Assembly: GCF_008629685.1 (NCBI RefSeq)
Contig: NZ_VWSF01000011.1
Coordinates: 1-64,000 of the forward strand
Direction of reading: 5' to 3'
Source of the DNA: Adhaeribacter rhizoryzae
GTDB taxonomy: Bacteria; Bacteroidota; Bacteroidia; Cytophagales; Hymenobacteraceae
Length of the DNA stretch: 64,000 bases
Program-made: the position numbers and the translations under genes
The notes under the pieces: model-generated
What the model was told of the DNA's origin: nothing
Databases searched by the model: none
Seen by the model: only the letters and a program-made list of their open reading frames with translations
Shown here: piece after piece, positions 25,992 through 34,234 of the stretch
How the letters are laid out: each line of letters opens with the position of its first letter
How positions within the stretch are numbered: the first letter of the stretch is position 1

Positions 25992-26240
25992 AATTGTTGA
26001 AGTGTTAGATTGTTGAATGGTTAAATTGTTAATTGCTAAATGGCTGATTGTTGAAATTAAATAGTTAATTAATTCATTAACCGGTGAAGCAATTTAATAT
26101 TGCCATCATTCAGCAATCAACTCATAAAACAATTTAACCATCCAACAATTCAGCAATTAACCATCCAACAATTCAACAATCTAACAATTCGATAATCTAA
26201 CAATTCAACAATTCGATAATCTAACAATTCAACAATTAAC
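25992..26240. repeat. Large inverted array of degenerate AACAATTC words
   Basis: The left half (about 25992-26075) is built from words like TTGTTGAATTG/TTAGATTG. The right half (about 26114-26240) is built from the reverse complements CAACAATTCAACAATCTAAC, with at least ten near-tandem copies. The arms fill the whole gap between the CCG protein gene and the next start codon and could fold into a long imperfect hairpin. Confidence 0.7.
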
Positions 26241-26247
26241 AGTAAAA

Positions 26248-26730
26248 ATGTATATCCCATTTAGTCAATTACCGGCGAATGCCCGGGTTTGGATTTACCA
26301 GGCCAGTCGTGCTTTAACCGAAGAAGAAGTAGCCGCGCTAGGTACGGTACTCGCGCAATTTTCTACGGAATGGACCAGCCATGGCGAGACCTTGCAGGCT
26401 TCGGCCCAAATATTTCATAATCGGTTTCTGGTAATCGCCAACAACGAAGATGTAAACTCTCCCAGTGGTTGCTCCATAGATGCATCGGTCCGGTTTGTAA
26501 AAGAACTCGAACAAAGATTAAACGTATCATTTTTCGACCGGACGCAACTGGCTTTCTTTAAAGATAACGGCGTAGAAGTAGTGCCGCTTAAAGCCGTAAA
26601 AGAAAAAATTAGCAGCGGCGAATTGCAAGCCGATAGCCTGTATTTTGATAATACCGTGCCTACGGCCGGTCAGGTATTAAACAGTTGGCCTAAACCGGCA
26701 AAAGAAACCTGGCTGGCACGGTATTTTTAA
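26248..26730 (+). CDS. Conserved Bacteroidota hypothetical protein
   Basis: A 160-aa soluble alpha/beta protein starting MYIPFSQLP. It resembles a small family that is widespread in Bacteroidota and often labelled 'ABC transporter ATPase', although no Walker A, signature or Walker B motif is present, so that label is not supported. Visible conserved-looking blocks are LPANARVWIYQASR, NRFLVIANNEDVNSPSGCSIDASVRFVKELE and the terminal WLARYF. The Ser/Gly/Cys cluster SGCSID near residue 74 could be a functional site. It follows the iron-sulfur pair in the same orientation but is separated by the word-repeat hairpin. Function unknown. Confidence 0.75.
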   Translation: MYIPFSQLPANARVWIYQASRALTEEEVAALGTVLAQFSTEWTSHGETLQASAQIFHNRFLVIANNEDVNSPSGCSIDASVRFVKELEQRLNVSFFDRTQLAFFKDNGVEVVPLKAVKEKISSGELQADSLYFDNTVPTAGQVLNSWPKPAKETWLARYF

Positions 26731-26815
26731 AATAATATATAAAGGAGAAAATCGTTGTAATATTGCTTTTATTCCTTTTTATTACCCTGTTTTATAAACT
26801 GCTGCAGAAAAATTA

Positions 26816-28741
26816 ATGAAGCATAAAATATATACGCTCCTTTATCTCTTCCTTTTTGTATCGCTGGCGGCTTGTGCCGTTCTCGATAAAGTTAGCAAGG
26901 CCGATAAACTCTTTGCCCGCGAAGAATATCAATCGGCGATTGCGCTTTACCAGAAAGCCCTGAAAGGCAAGGAAAATAATGCTGAACTTAACTACAAACT
27001 AGCCGAATCGTATCGGTTATCTAACCGCATCCAATTGGCCGAGCCTTTTTACAAAGCGGCGCTGGATAACGGCTATAAAAAAGACGATGTGTTTCTGAAC
27101 TACGGTTTGGCACTGCAGGCCAACGGTAAATACACCGAAGCCAGCACCGAACTAAGTAAATATATTCAGGTAGGGGCCAACAAAGTGGCTGTAGAGCGGG
27201 CTAAGCGCGAAGTAGCTAACCTGGCCGAATTGCCCCAAGTATTAAAAGCTAAAAATTATTACGAAATAACGCCGCTGGAGCAAATAAATTCCGAAGCAGC
27301 AGATTTTGGAGTGGCTATGGCCGAAGGTGAAGTAATATTTGCCTCGTCGCGCGGCGGCGGTGCTGTATTTAAAGGCAACGGCCAGGGCTTTACCGATTTA
27401 TACGCCTTTAAACCCAGCAACCCCAACGATATGCTCAGTGCCGGTTCGGTGCGCAAGTACGAAGCCCTCCTGAATTTATCCGGCATTCACGATGCGGTAG
27501 CAACTTTTACGCCCGATGGCAAAACCGTAATATTTGCCCGCGGCAACGAAGGCACTAAAAAAGGTAGAGAGAATGTAGATTTATTTATTTCGAGATTTAG
27601 ATCTGGTGCCTGGTCGGAGCCCCGCCTGATTCGGTTGAACAAAACCGATGCCTGGGATTCTACGCCATTTTTAGCGCCCGACGGTAAAACGCTTTACTTC
27701 GCCTCCGACCGCAAAGGGGGCCAGGGCGGTACCGATATTTACAAAGCCACCCTCGATGATGCCGGTAATTTCTCGGCACCCGAAAACCTGGGTGCGCCCA
27801 TCAATACCCCCGGTAACGAAAGCTTCCCGGCCGTTGGCGAAGATGGTACTTTCTATTTTGCTTCGGATGGGCATCCAGGCTTGGGCAAACTCGATATTTA
27901 CAAGGTGGTAGATAACAAGGTCGTAAATATGGGGGGCGAGATTAATTCTACCGGCGATGATTTTGGTATTTACCCCTTAAGCGCGGAATCCGGGTTATTT
28001 TCTTCGGAACGCGAAGGCGGTAAGGGCAGCGACGATATTTACTTCTTCAAAAAGAATCAGCCTAAATTGGTAGCTTTCTTTCTGGATGTAAAAGTACTGG
28101 AGCAATTGGAAGGCAATGCCGGTACCAAACCAATTAATAATATTCGGGTTACTTTACAAGATGCGCAAGGCAAACGCATAGAAGATGAACTAACCAACGA
28201 AGCCGGTGTATTAAGTTTTTCGCTCGATACCGCCAGCACGTATTCTATTATTGCGCAGCGGCCCGGCTATTTTGCTGCCCGCCAAGCGGTAACTACGCAA
28301 GGTAAAACGCCACCGCAAGCTTCGCTTACCAAACCTTTAACCGATATTCGTTTATCGGCTACCTTAACGCTGTCTAAAATAGTGAAAAACAAGCCCATTG
28401 TGGTCGAGAATATTTACTACGATTTAGATAAAGCCGATATTAGGGCAGATGCGGCGCAGGAATTAGATAAACTGGTGCAAACGCTGGTAGATAACCCGAA
28501 AATTACGATTGAGCTAAGTTCCCACACCGACGTACGCGGGAAAGATGCTTATAACTTAGATTTATCAGATAGGCGGGCTAAATCGGCCGTAGCTTATATT
28601 ATATCCAAAGGCATCGACCCTAAACGGGTAACGGCTAAAGGCTACGGCGAAACCCGGTTAATTGTGAAAAACGCTAAAACTGAAGAAGAACACCAACGCA
28701 ACCGCCGTACCGAGTTTAAAGTTACCCGGATAACGGAATAA
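26816..28741 (+). CDS. PorE-like OmpA-family lipoprotein (TPR + PD40 propeller + CRD + OmpA)
   Basis: A 641-aa lipoprotein (lipobox LAAC, Cys20). Domains in order: TPR repeats (about 25-150, LFAREEYQSAIALYQKALKG), a WD40-like/PD40 beta-propeller (about 165-410, with FTPDGKTVIFAR, LAPDGKTLYFASDRKGG, VGEDGTFYFASDG), a carboxypeptidase-regulatory-like domain (about 420-505), and an OmpA peptidoglycan-binding domain (about 530-640, with IYYDLDKADI, SSHTDVRG, NLDLSDRRAKSA). This exact order is that of PorE, a component of the type IX secretion system that links it to peptidoglycan. Cytophagales have several paralogues with this layout, so the T9SS role is likely but not proven here. Confidence 0.8.
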   Translation: MKHKIYTLLYLFLFVSLAACAVLDKVSKADKLFAREEYQSAIALYQKALKGKENNAELNYKLAESYRLSNRIQLAEPFYKAALDNGYKKDDVFLNYGLALQANGKYTEASTELSKYIQVGANKVAVERAKREVANLAELPQVLKAKNYYEITPLEQINSEAADFGVAMAEGEVIFASSRGGGAVFKGNGQGFTDLYAFKPSNPNDMLSAGSVRKYEALLNLSGIHDAVATFTPDGKTVIFARGNEGTKKGRENVDLFISRFRSGAWSEPRLIRLNKTDAWDSTPFLAPDGKTLYFASDRKGGQGGTDIYKATLDDAGNFSAPENLGAPINTPGNESFPAVGEDGTFYFASDGHPGLGKLDIYKVVDNKVVNMGGEINSTGDDFGIYPLSAESGLFSSEREGGKGSDDIYFFKKNQPKLVAFFLDVKVLEQLEGNAGTKPINNIRVTLQDAQGKRIEDELTNEAGVLSFSLDTASTYSIIAQRPGYFAARQAVTTQGKTPPQASLTKPLTDIRLSATLTLSKIVKNKPIVVENIYYDLDKADIRADAAQELDKLVQTLVDNPKITIELSSHTDVRGKDAYNLDLSDRRAKSAVAYIISKGIDPKRVTAKGYGETRLIVKNAKTEEEHQRNRRTEFKVTRITE

Positions 28742-28920
28742 TTTCGTTGTTCGTTACTCGTTGTTCGTTATTCGAGAAAATGTTTTAAGATTATCTTTGA
28801 GGAATTATTATGAGAAAGCCGCTTATTAGAGCGGCTTTCTTATTTTTGCACTGTCGTGCGCGTTGCTGATTTTAAATTAATTAAATCGAACAACGAATAA
28901 CGAGTAACGAACAACGAAAT
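28741..28920. repeat. Near-perfect 36-nt inverted repeat bounding the gap before purM
   Basis: Left arm 28741-28776 and right arm 28885-28920 are reverse complements over about 36 nt with only two mismatches (TTG/TTA swap). Both are built from degenerate words CGTTGTTCGTTACT. The left arm begins at the last base of the upstream stop codon and the right arm ends one base before the purM start codon; a terminator lies in the loop. Confidence 0.85.
28813..28847 (+). terminator. Rho-independent terminator after the PorE-like gene
   Basis: Perfect 10-bp stem 28813-28822 / 28831-28840 with an 8-nt loop, followed by TATTTTT. It sits in the loop of the larger inverted repeat. Confidence 0.85.
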
Positions 28921-28921
28921 C

Positions 28922-30085
28922 ATGGAAAATCGCTATCTCCGGCGCGGCGTATCGGCTTCTAAAGAAGACGTACACGCTGCTATCAAAAATATTGATAAAG
29001 GCTTATTCCCGAAGGCATTCTGCAAAATAATTCCGGATTTATTAGCCGGCGATCCCGATTTCTGCAATATTATGCACGCCGACGGCGCGGGCACCAAATC
29101 GGCGCTGGCTTATCTGTATTGGAAAGAAACCGGCGATTTATCGGTTTGGAAAGGAATTGCCCAGGATGCCATTATCATGAATGTGGATGATTTGCTGTGC
29201 GTCGGCGCCATTGATAATATTTTACTTTCTTCTACCATTGGCCGGAATAAAAATTTGGTACCCGGCGAAGTGATTGCCGCTATTATTAACGGTACCGAAG
29301 AAATATTGCAACTGCTGCGGGATAACGGTATGGGCATTTACAGCACCGGCGGCGAAACCGCCGATGTAGGCGATTTGGTCCGCACCATTATTGTAGATAG
29401 TACCGTTACCGCCCGGATGCGCCGCGACGAAGTAATTTCTAACCACACCATACAACCCGGCGATGTAATTGTAGGTTTTGCTTCGGATGGGCAGGCCACT
29501 TACGAAACCGAGTACAACGGCGGTATGGGCAGCAACGGCCTCACCTCGGCCCGCCACGATGTATTCGCCAAATATTTAGCCCAGCAATACCCCGAAAGCT
29601 TTGACCCTAATGTGCCTGCTGATTTGGTTTACTCCGGCCAATATAAGCTAACCGATGTGGTACCTGAAGTAGGGATTACCATGGGCAAATTGGTTTTATC
29701 TCCCACCCGTACATATGCGCCGGTGGTGCGCGAAACATTGCAACAACACCGGGCCAATATTCACGGTATGGTGCATTGCAGCGGTGGCGCCCAAACCAAA
29801 GTGCTGCACTTTACGGAGCAGGTGCATATTATTAAAGATAATCTTTTCCAGATTCCGCCTTTGTTCCGCATTATTCAGGAAGAAAGCCAGACCAGTTGGC
29901 AAGAGATGTACAAAGTATTTAACATGGGTCATCGACTGGAAATATACCTATCCGAGCAGTATGCCCAGGACTTAATAAATATTGCCGCCAGCTATAACAT
30001 ACCTGCCCAAATAGTTGGCCGCGTAGAAGCTTCCGATACCAACCGCCTAACCATTACAAGCCCTTACGGCCAGTTTGAGTATTAG
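28922..30085 (+). CDS. purM: Phosphoribosylformylglycinamidine cyclo-ligase (AIR synthase)
   Basis: A 387-aa PurM-superfamily enzyme that makes aminoimidazole ribonucleotide in purine synthesis. Visible landmarks are the N-terminal YLRRGVSASKEDV, the ATP/substrate region MHADGAGTKSALAY (near residue 41), AQDAIIMNVDDLLCVGA (near 81), the glycine-rich STGGETADVGD (near 140), and PGDVIVGFASDGQ with NGGMGSNGLT (near 180-205). This is the Bacteroidota-type PurM, somewhat longer than the ~345-aa enterobacterial one. The start is fixed by the ATG directly after the inverted-repeat arm; no Shine-Dalgarno is seen. Confidence 0.9.
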   Translation: MENRYLRRGVSASKEDVHAAIKNIDKGLFPKAFCKIIPDLLAGDPDFCNIMHADGAGTKSALAYLYWKETGDLSVWKGIAQDAIIMNVDDLLCVGAIDNILLSSTIGRNKNLVPGEVIAAIINGTEEILQLLRDNGMGIYSTGGETADVGDLVRTIIVDSTVTARMRRDEVISNHTIQPGDVIVGFASDGQATYETEYNGGMGSNGLTSARHDVFAKYLAQQYPESFDPNVPADLVYSGQYKLTDVVPEVGITMGKLVLSPTRTYAPVVRETLQQHRANIHGMVHCSGGAQTKVLHFTEQVHIIKDNLFQIPPLFRIIQEESQTSWQEMYKVFNMGHRLEIYLSEQYAQDLINIAASYNIPAQIVGRVEASDTNRLTITSPYGQFEY

Positions 30086-30542
30086 CGGATCATCAGGCCT
30101 AGAATTTAGCTAAGGCCAGCGCCTGTGTCCTGTTAGTGAGATGTCTGCCGAACGCTGGCTGCTAATATTAGTAGCAGAGAAAGGAGTATTGTAAATCAAA
30201 CCACCCCTGCCCCTCCTTAGCTAAGGCGGGGAGCCGGGCTAATGCAAAACTTAGGCCTATCTAAAGCATTAGCCGCAACTCCTCCCCTAATTTAGGGAAG
30301 GTGCCCGGAGGGCGGAAGGGTTAAGTACAGCCAAGAGAAAATGAGATGCCCGCTGCACTGGTGAAAGCCGGTAAATCGAAGTCAAAGGAAAGTATTTCCA
30401 ATTGGCTTTAGCTCTCTTATTTCACCCCCTAATATTGCTGTTCGTCGACGGTTAAGTATATCACTAGCCTATATAGATTATTTGGCATAATAATTGGCTT
30501 TGGGTAAGTATGATATAAACTTTACACCTAACACTTACCCCT
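30086..30542. repeat. REP-like palindromic intergenic element
   Basis: The 457-bp gap after purM is dense in palindromes. GCCAGCG (30115-30121) pairs with CGCTGGC (30153-30159), followed by the near-palindrome CTGCTAATATTAGTAGCAG. At about 30197-30322 two inverted halves face each other: a left half reading CCCCTCCTTAGCTAAGG and a right half whose reverse complement reads CCCTAAATTAGGGGAGG. Such pyrimidine-rich CCCCTCCTTA palindromes are a familiar kind of dispersed repeat in Bacteroidota. No ORF is seen. Confidence 0.65.
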
Positions 30543-31277
30543 ATGAAATCTTTAGTGGTCTTATTCTTCGGAATGCTCCTCTGGACCCAACAAGCCTATG
30601 CCAGTCGTGCCAGCGTCGCTTTTGCCTCCAAACGCGGAGAGCCCTTTCTGGTAGCCATCGACGGCCGTTTAATTAACCGCAATCCTACTGACCGCTTACG
30701 GCTAAATGATATTCCGGCTGGGTACCATGCTGCGGAAATCCGGTTCCCGGACCGTTATGGGGCATTAGTACACCGCGCCCGCATATTCTTAGAGCCTGGT
30801 TACGAAACGGAGTTTGTGGTGCAGGTAGTTGGCCGTCGCCCCCGGGTAGTTTTAAATAGAGTAGGCCGTTACCCAATAAACGGAGGTGTTGTGCCTCCAC
30901 CGTATCCGGTACCCGAACCACCGCGTCCGCGTCCGGATTACCCCGACCGGAATGATGACCGCAACCGCGATAATGTTTGTCCGGATTTATTGGCCGGCGC
31001 CGAATTTGAGCGCTTTTTTAATACGCTGTCCAGCCGCCCCTTCGACGATGATAAGTTATCGTTGGCCAAGCAGGTAATCGGCCAGAGCACGATTTACGCC
31101 GAGGACTTGAAGCGGGTAATGAAACAGTTTAGCTTTGATAACCGGAAAACTGATTTAGCTAAGTTTGCTTACAACAACGTGTGCGACCGCCGCAATTTTT
31201 ACCTGGTTTACGATGCTTTTACCTTTGAGTCGAGCGCCCGGGAACTCGAAAGATATATTAATGACCTGGCTAAGTAA
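30543..31277 (+). CDS. DUF4476 domain exported protein
   Basis: A 244-aa exported protein with a signal peptide ending AYAS. The first part (about residues 22-110) looks like a beta-rich domain (GEPFLVAIDGRLINRNPTDR, then strands to VLNRVGRYP). A proline/arginine-rich linker (about 115-140: PPPYPVPEPPRPRPDYPDR) leads to a helical C-terminal domain (145-244) of the DUF4476 type, with FFNTLSSRPFDDDKLSLAKQ and the DRRNFYLVYDAFTF segment. DUF4476 domains are four-helix repeats common in Bacteroidota envelope proteins. Function unknown. A strong bidirectional terminator follows. Confidence 0.8.
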   Translation: MKSLVVLFFGMLLWTQQAYASRASVAFASKRGEPFLVAIDGRLINRNPTDRLRLNDIPAGYHAAEIRFPDRYGALVHRARIFLEPGYETEFVVQVVGRRPRVVLNRVGRYPINGGVVPPPYPVPEPPRPRPDYPDRNDDRNRDNVCPDLLAGAEFERFFNTLSSRPFDDDKLSLAKQVIGQSTIYAEDLKRVMKQFSFDNRKTDLAKFAYNNVCDRRNFYLVYDAFTFESSARELERYINDLAK

Positions 31278-31322
31278 AAAATTAGAATTGATTGCTTGCC
31301 GGATGGTAGCGACCAAATGAAT

Positions 31323-31355
31323 AAAAAAGCCCTTGTTTTTAACAAGGGCTTTTTT
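31323..31355. terminator. Bidirectional Rho-independent terminator
   Basis: Perfect 14-bp stem (31323-31336 / 31342-31355) with A-run on one side and T-run on the other, placed between convergent DUF4476 and DUF4293 genes. Confidence 0.9.
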
Positions 31356-31388
31356 ATTCATTTGGAAAATAGTAGCATCTTTTTAAGC

Positions 31389-31886
31389 TTACCGTAACCG
31401 ATCTACGGAGCGAACCAAATCCTCGTCGCGTTTGATGAAGCGGTTAGCCAGGGAGTTTACCACTAACCCCAGTAAGGGCAAATAAAAGCCGGCCTGGTAC
31501 TTACCCGGCGTAGTTGTTTTTATCAATGCATCGCCCTCGTACGATGAATAATAAAAAATAGTACCAATTAGAGCCGCCAGTAACAACGAGTTAAGCAAAC
31601 CCAGTTTAATTTGGGTAAACCGGTTTTTAAACTGAAAAATTTCGTAAAGGGCTACCAAGGCAATAACAATGGCTAACCCGCCAATGGCTATGGTGTTCCG
31701 GTTAATCGTGCCAATGGTGCTGGCTGCATCAGTAGGCGTAACGGCCTGGGTGCTTAAAGAGAAAGCGGTTAAAACAACTTCCTGGTTATTATCCGGATTG
31801 GTCTTAGCCCACAAAGGCAAAAACAACAGGCTTACCATGGCAATTACCAATATTAGCAGAAATACACTTTGAATTCTTTGGATCAT
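31389..31886 (-). CDS. DUF4293 membrane protein
   Basis: A 165-aa integral membrane protein with four hydrophobic helices (about residues 8-28, 65-85, 95-115, 130-150). The start MIQRIQSVFLLILVIAMVS and the terminal segment LANRFIKRDEDLVRSVDRLR are typical of the DUF4293 family, which is restricted to Bacteroidota and has no assigned function. It is divergent from the thiolase gene with a 63-bp gap. Start is secure; the Met begins the family motif. Confidence 0.85.
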   Translation of the reverse strand: MIQRIQSVFLLILVIAMVSLLFLPLWAKTNPDNNQEVVLTAFSLSTQAVTPTDAASTIGTINRNTIAIGGLAIVIALVALYEIFQFKNRFTQIKLGLLNSLLLAALIGTIFYYSSYEGDALIKTTTPGKYQAGFYLPLLGLVVNSLANRFIKRDEDLVRSVDRLR

Positions 31887-31949
31887 AGTATCGTTAATTA
31901 ACTTGCAAATCAGTTACAAAATTAGGTAAACCTAGCCGAAAGTAAAACC

Positions 31950-33152
31950 ATGCAGGCAGCATATATTGTGGATTTAGTGCGGACACCCATCGGAAAGTTA
32001 GGCGGAGCCCTGAGTACCGTCCGTCCCGATGACCTGGCGGCCCATGTTATACAGGAATTGCTGGCTCGTAATCCGGCTATTGAGCCGTTGCTGGTAGACG
32101 ATGTAATATTGGGAGCGGCCAACCAGGCCGGCGAAGATAACCGCAACGTGGCCCGCATGGCGGCTTTGCTGGCTGGCTTACCCGTAGAAGTGCCGGGCGT
32201 AACGGTAAACCGCTTGTGTGCTTCTGGTTTGCAAGCCATTATAGATGCCAGTCGGGCAATTAGGAGCGGTGATGGCGAGGTGTATATTGCCGGCGGCGTA
32301 GAAAGCATGACCCGTGCGCCCTTTGTAATGGCTAAGTCCGAAATCCCTTTTGCCCGCGACCCGCAAATTTACGATACTACTATGGGCTGGCGCTTTATTA
32401 ATAAGAAATTAGCGCAACTGCACCACCCGTATTCTATGGGCGAAACCGCCGAGAATGTGGCCCGCCAATGGCAAATTACCCGTGAGCAACAGGACGAATT
32501 TGCTTATAACTCGCAACAAAAATACCAAGCAGCGGCTGCCAGAGGGGCTTTCGAGCAGGAACTGGTAGCGGTTACAGTACCACAAAAATCTGGTGAACCT
32601 GTATTATTTGCCGTTGACGAGCATCCGCGCTTAACCAGCCCCGAGAAATTAGCTGCCCTTAAACCGGCTTTTCTGCCCGAGAACGGAACGGTTACCGCCG
32701 GTAATTCGTCGGGTATTAACGATGGTGCCGCGGCTTGCTTAGTGGTGAGCGAAAATATCCTAACCCGCTATAATTTAAAGCCGCTAGCCCGGATTGTTGC
32801 TGCTGCAGTAGCGGGTGTTTCGCCGGATATTATGGGCATGGGCCCGGTACCAGCTACGCAAAAAGCTTTAAAACTTGCCAACCTAACTAGCAACGATTTA
32901 GATTTGATTGAATTGAACGAGGCCTTTGCCGCACAGGCGCTTGCGTGTATACAAGACTTAAACCTCGACCCGAAAAAAGTAAATGTAAACGGCGGTGCTA
33001 TTGCCATTGGTCATCCGTTAGGCGCAAGCGGTACCCGTATTTCGGCTACGCTCATCCACGAAATGCAAAAACGCCAGAATATTCGTTACAGCCTGGCAAC
33101 AATGTGCGTAGGGGTAGGACAAGGAGCCGCCGTTATTTATGAGAAGTGTTAG
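31950..33152 (+). CDS. pcaF: Thiolase, probable 3-oxoadipyl-CoA/acetyl-CoA thiolase
   Basis: A 400-aa thiolase that cleaves 3-oxoacyl-CoA with CoA. The acylated Cys90 lies in NRLCASGL; the other catalytic residues are His in AIGHPLGASG (near 352) and Cys in ATMCVGVGQGAA (near 387). The first 100 residues (RTPIGKLGGALS, RPDDLA, DDVILGAANQAGEDNRNVARM) and GGVESMTRAPFVM follow the PaaJ/PcaF subgroup closely, so 3-oxoadipyl-CoA thiolase of aromatic degradation is the best specific guess. No other aromatic-pathway gene is in the window, so a general acetyl-CoA C-acyltransferase is the alternative. Confidence 0.82.
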   Translation: MQAAYIVDLVRTPIGKLGGALSTVRPDDLAAHVIQELLARNPAIEPLLVDDVILGAANQAGEDNRNVARMAALLAGLPVEVPGVTVNRLCASGLQAIIDASRAIRSGDGEVYIAGGVESMTRAPFVMAKSEIPFARDPQIYDTTMGWRFINKKLAQLHHPYSMGETAENVARQWQITREQQDEFAYNSQQKYQAAAARGAFEQELVAVTVPQKSGEPVLFAVDEHPRLTSPEKLAALKPAFLPENGTVTAGNSSGINDGAAACLVVSENILTRYNLKPLARIVAAAVAGVSPDIMGMGPVPATQKALKLANLTSNDLDLIELNEAFAAQALACIQDLNLDPKKVNVNGGAIAIGHPLGASGTRISATLIHEMQKRQNIRYSLATMCVGVGQGAAVIYEKC

Positions 33153-33258
33153 GTTTAGAGTTGTAAGTATTAAGTTATAAGTAGTAAGTTTTACGTTCTT
33201 TTCTAAATTAATCATTGTCTGTTTCTCTTAGCCTAAGACTCTTTAAATATTCTAATTA

Positions 33259-33325
33259 CCACATTAGCACATTAAAAAATTAACACATCAGCACATTAGC
33301 ACATTAGCACATTAGCACATTAAAA
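33259..33325. repeat. Degenerate CACATTAG word array before truA
   Basis: About seven near-tandem copies of an 8-9 nt word of the CACATTAG type, ending 3 bp before the truA start codon. The stretch after the thiolase stop (about 33155-33195) carries a different word family (TAAGTATTAAGT), so here the two arms are not clearly complementary. Confidence 0.7.
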
Positions 33326-33328
33326 TTA

Positions 33329-34120
33329 ATGCGATATTTTTTAGAACTGGCTTACGACGGCACTGATTACCACGGCTGGCAAACCCAACCCAATGCCCGT
33401 ACGGTGCAGGAAATATTAGATAAATGCCTTTCAACTATTTTGCGGCAACCCATTGAAACCTTGGGTAGCGGTCGCACCGATACCGGCGTACACGCGGCCC
33501 AGCAGTTTGCCCATTTCGACCTGGCCCAAGCTTTACCCGAGGAAGCTAGTTTGTGTTACCGACTCAACCGCTTGTTGCCAACAGATATCAGCGCCATCAA
33601 GCTTTACCCGGTGGGGCCGGAGGCACACGCCCGCTTCGATGCCGTGGCCCGCACCTACGAATACCACATTACGCAGGTGAAGAATCCGTTTCTGCAACGA
33701 TACGCGCATTACCTAAACCGATCCGTAAATATTCATTTATTGAACGAAGCGGCAGCCCAACTTTTAACCCATGAAGATTTTACTACCTTTTCGAAAGTTA
33801 AAGGCGATACCTTGCATTACCGCTGCCGCATGCACGCGGCGTATTGGGAAGAAATTGAAAACGGCTTACGCTTTACCATCCGGGCTAACCGGTTTTTGCG
33901 CGGTATGGTGCGCCTGGTAGTAGGTACTTTGCTGGATGTAGGAACCGGTAAAATATCGCCCAAAGATTTTAAGAATATTCTGACTGCCCAGGATCGGCGA
34001 AAAGCTAGTGCTGCGGCACCGGCTGCCGGCTTATTCTTAACCCAGGTAACTTACCCGGAAGGTTATTTTGCCGACCAGAAAGAAAAATTTATACAAGATA
34101 AAACCTCTGCCTTGCTTTAG
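33329..34120 (+). CDS. truA: tRNA pseudouridine synthase A
   Basis: A 263-aa enzyme that makes pseudouridine at positions 38-40 of the tRNA anticodon arm. It starts with the family signature MRYFLELAYDGTDYHGWQ. The catalytic Asp51 lies in GSGRTDTGVHA, and the Tyr/RNA-binding block YEYHI plus FLRGMVRLVVGTLLDVG (near residue 191) are present. Length is normal. The start directly follows an array of CACATTAG words. The rest of the operon is not obvious: the next gene is an ABC exporter 114 bp away, after a terminator-like hairpin. Confidence 0.95.
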   Translation: MRYFLELAYDGTDYHGWQTQPNARTVQEILDKCLSTILRQPIETLGSGRTDTGVHAAQQFAHFDLAQALPEEASLCYRLNRLLPTDISAIKLYPVGPEAHARFDAVARTYEYHITQVKNPFLQRYAHYLNRSVNIHLLNEAAAQLLTHEDFTTFSKVKGDTLHYRCRMHAAYWEEIENGLRFTIRANRFLRGMVRLVVGTLLDVGTGKISPKDFKNILTAQDRRKASAAAPAAGLFLTQVTYPEGYFADQKEKFIQDKTSALL

Positions 34121-34193
34121 CAGTTACACCTAAGGCTGCGGGCTACGAATAAAAGTAGTAGCTTTGCCGTTATATTTTTTAGCAGCAACGTTT

Positions 34194-34217
34194 AGCCGGT
34201 AGCCTTCCGGCTGTTTT
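34194..34217 (+). terminator. Weak terminator after truA
   Basis: Stem AGCCGG (34194-34199) / CCGGCT (34207-34212) followed by GTTTT, just before the ABC exporter start. Short stem and short T-run make it a moderate call. Confidence 0.45.
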
Positions 34218-34234
34218 AAAAAAGGAATTTACTA

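Noticed and set aside
26085-26247. Possible CRISPR-like array in the AACAATTC word region
   Set aside because: No constant repeat with distinct spacers; words are 10-20 nt, degenerate and tandem, and no cas genes are near.
26248-26730. ABC transporter ATPase label for the 160-aa protein
   Set aside because: No Walker A, signature or Walker B motif is present; the label appears to be a database misannotation of this family.
33259-33325. CRISPR-like array before truA
   Set aside because: Tandem 8-9 nt words without spacers; a simple degenerate satellite.
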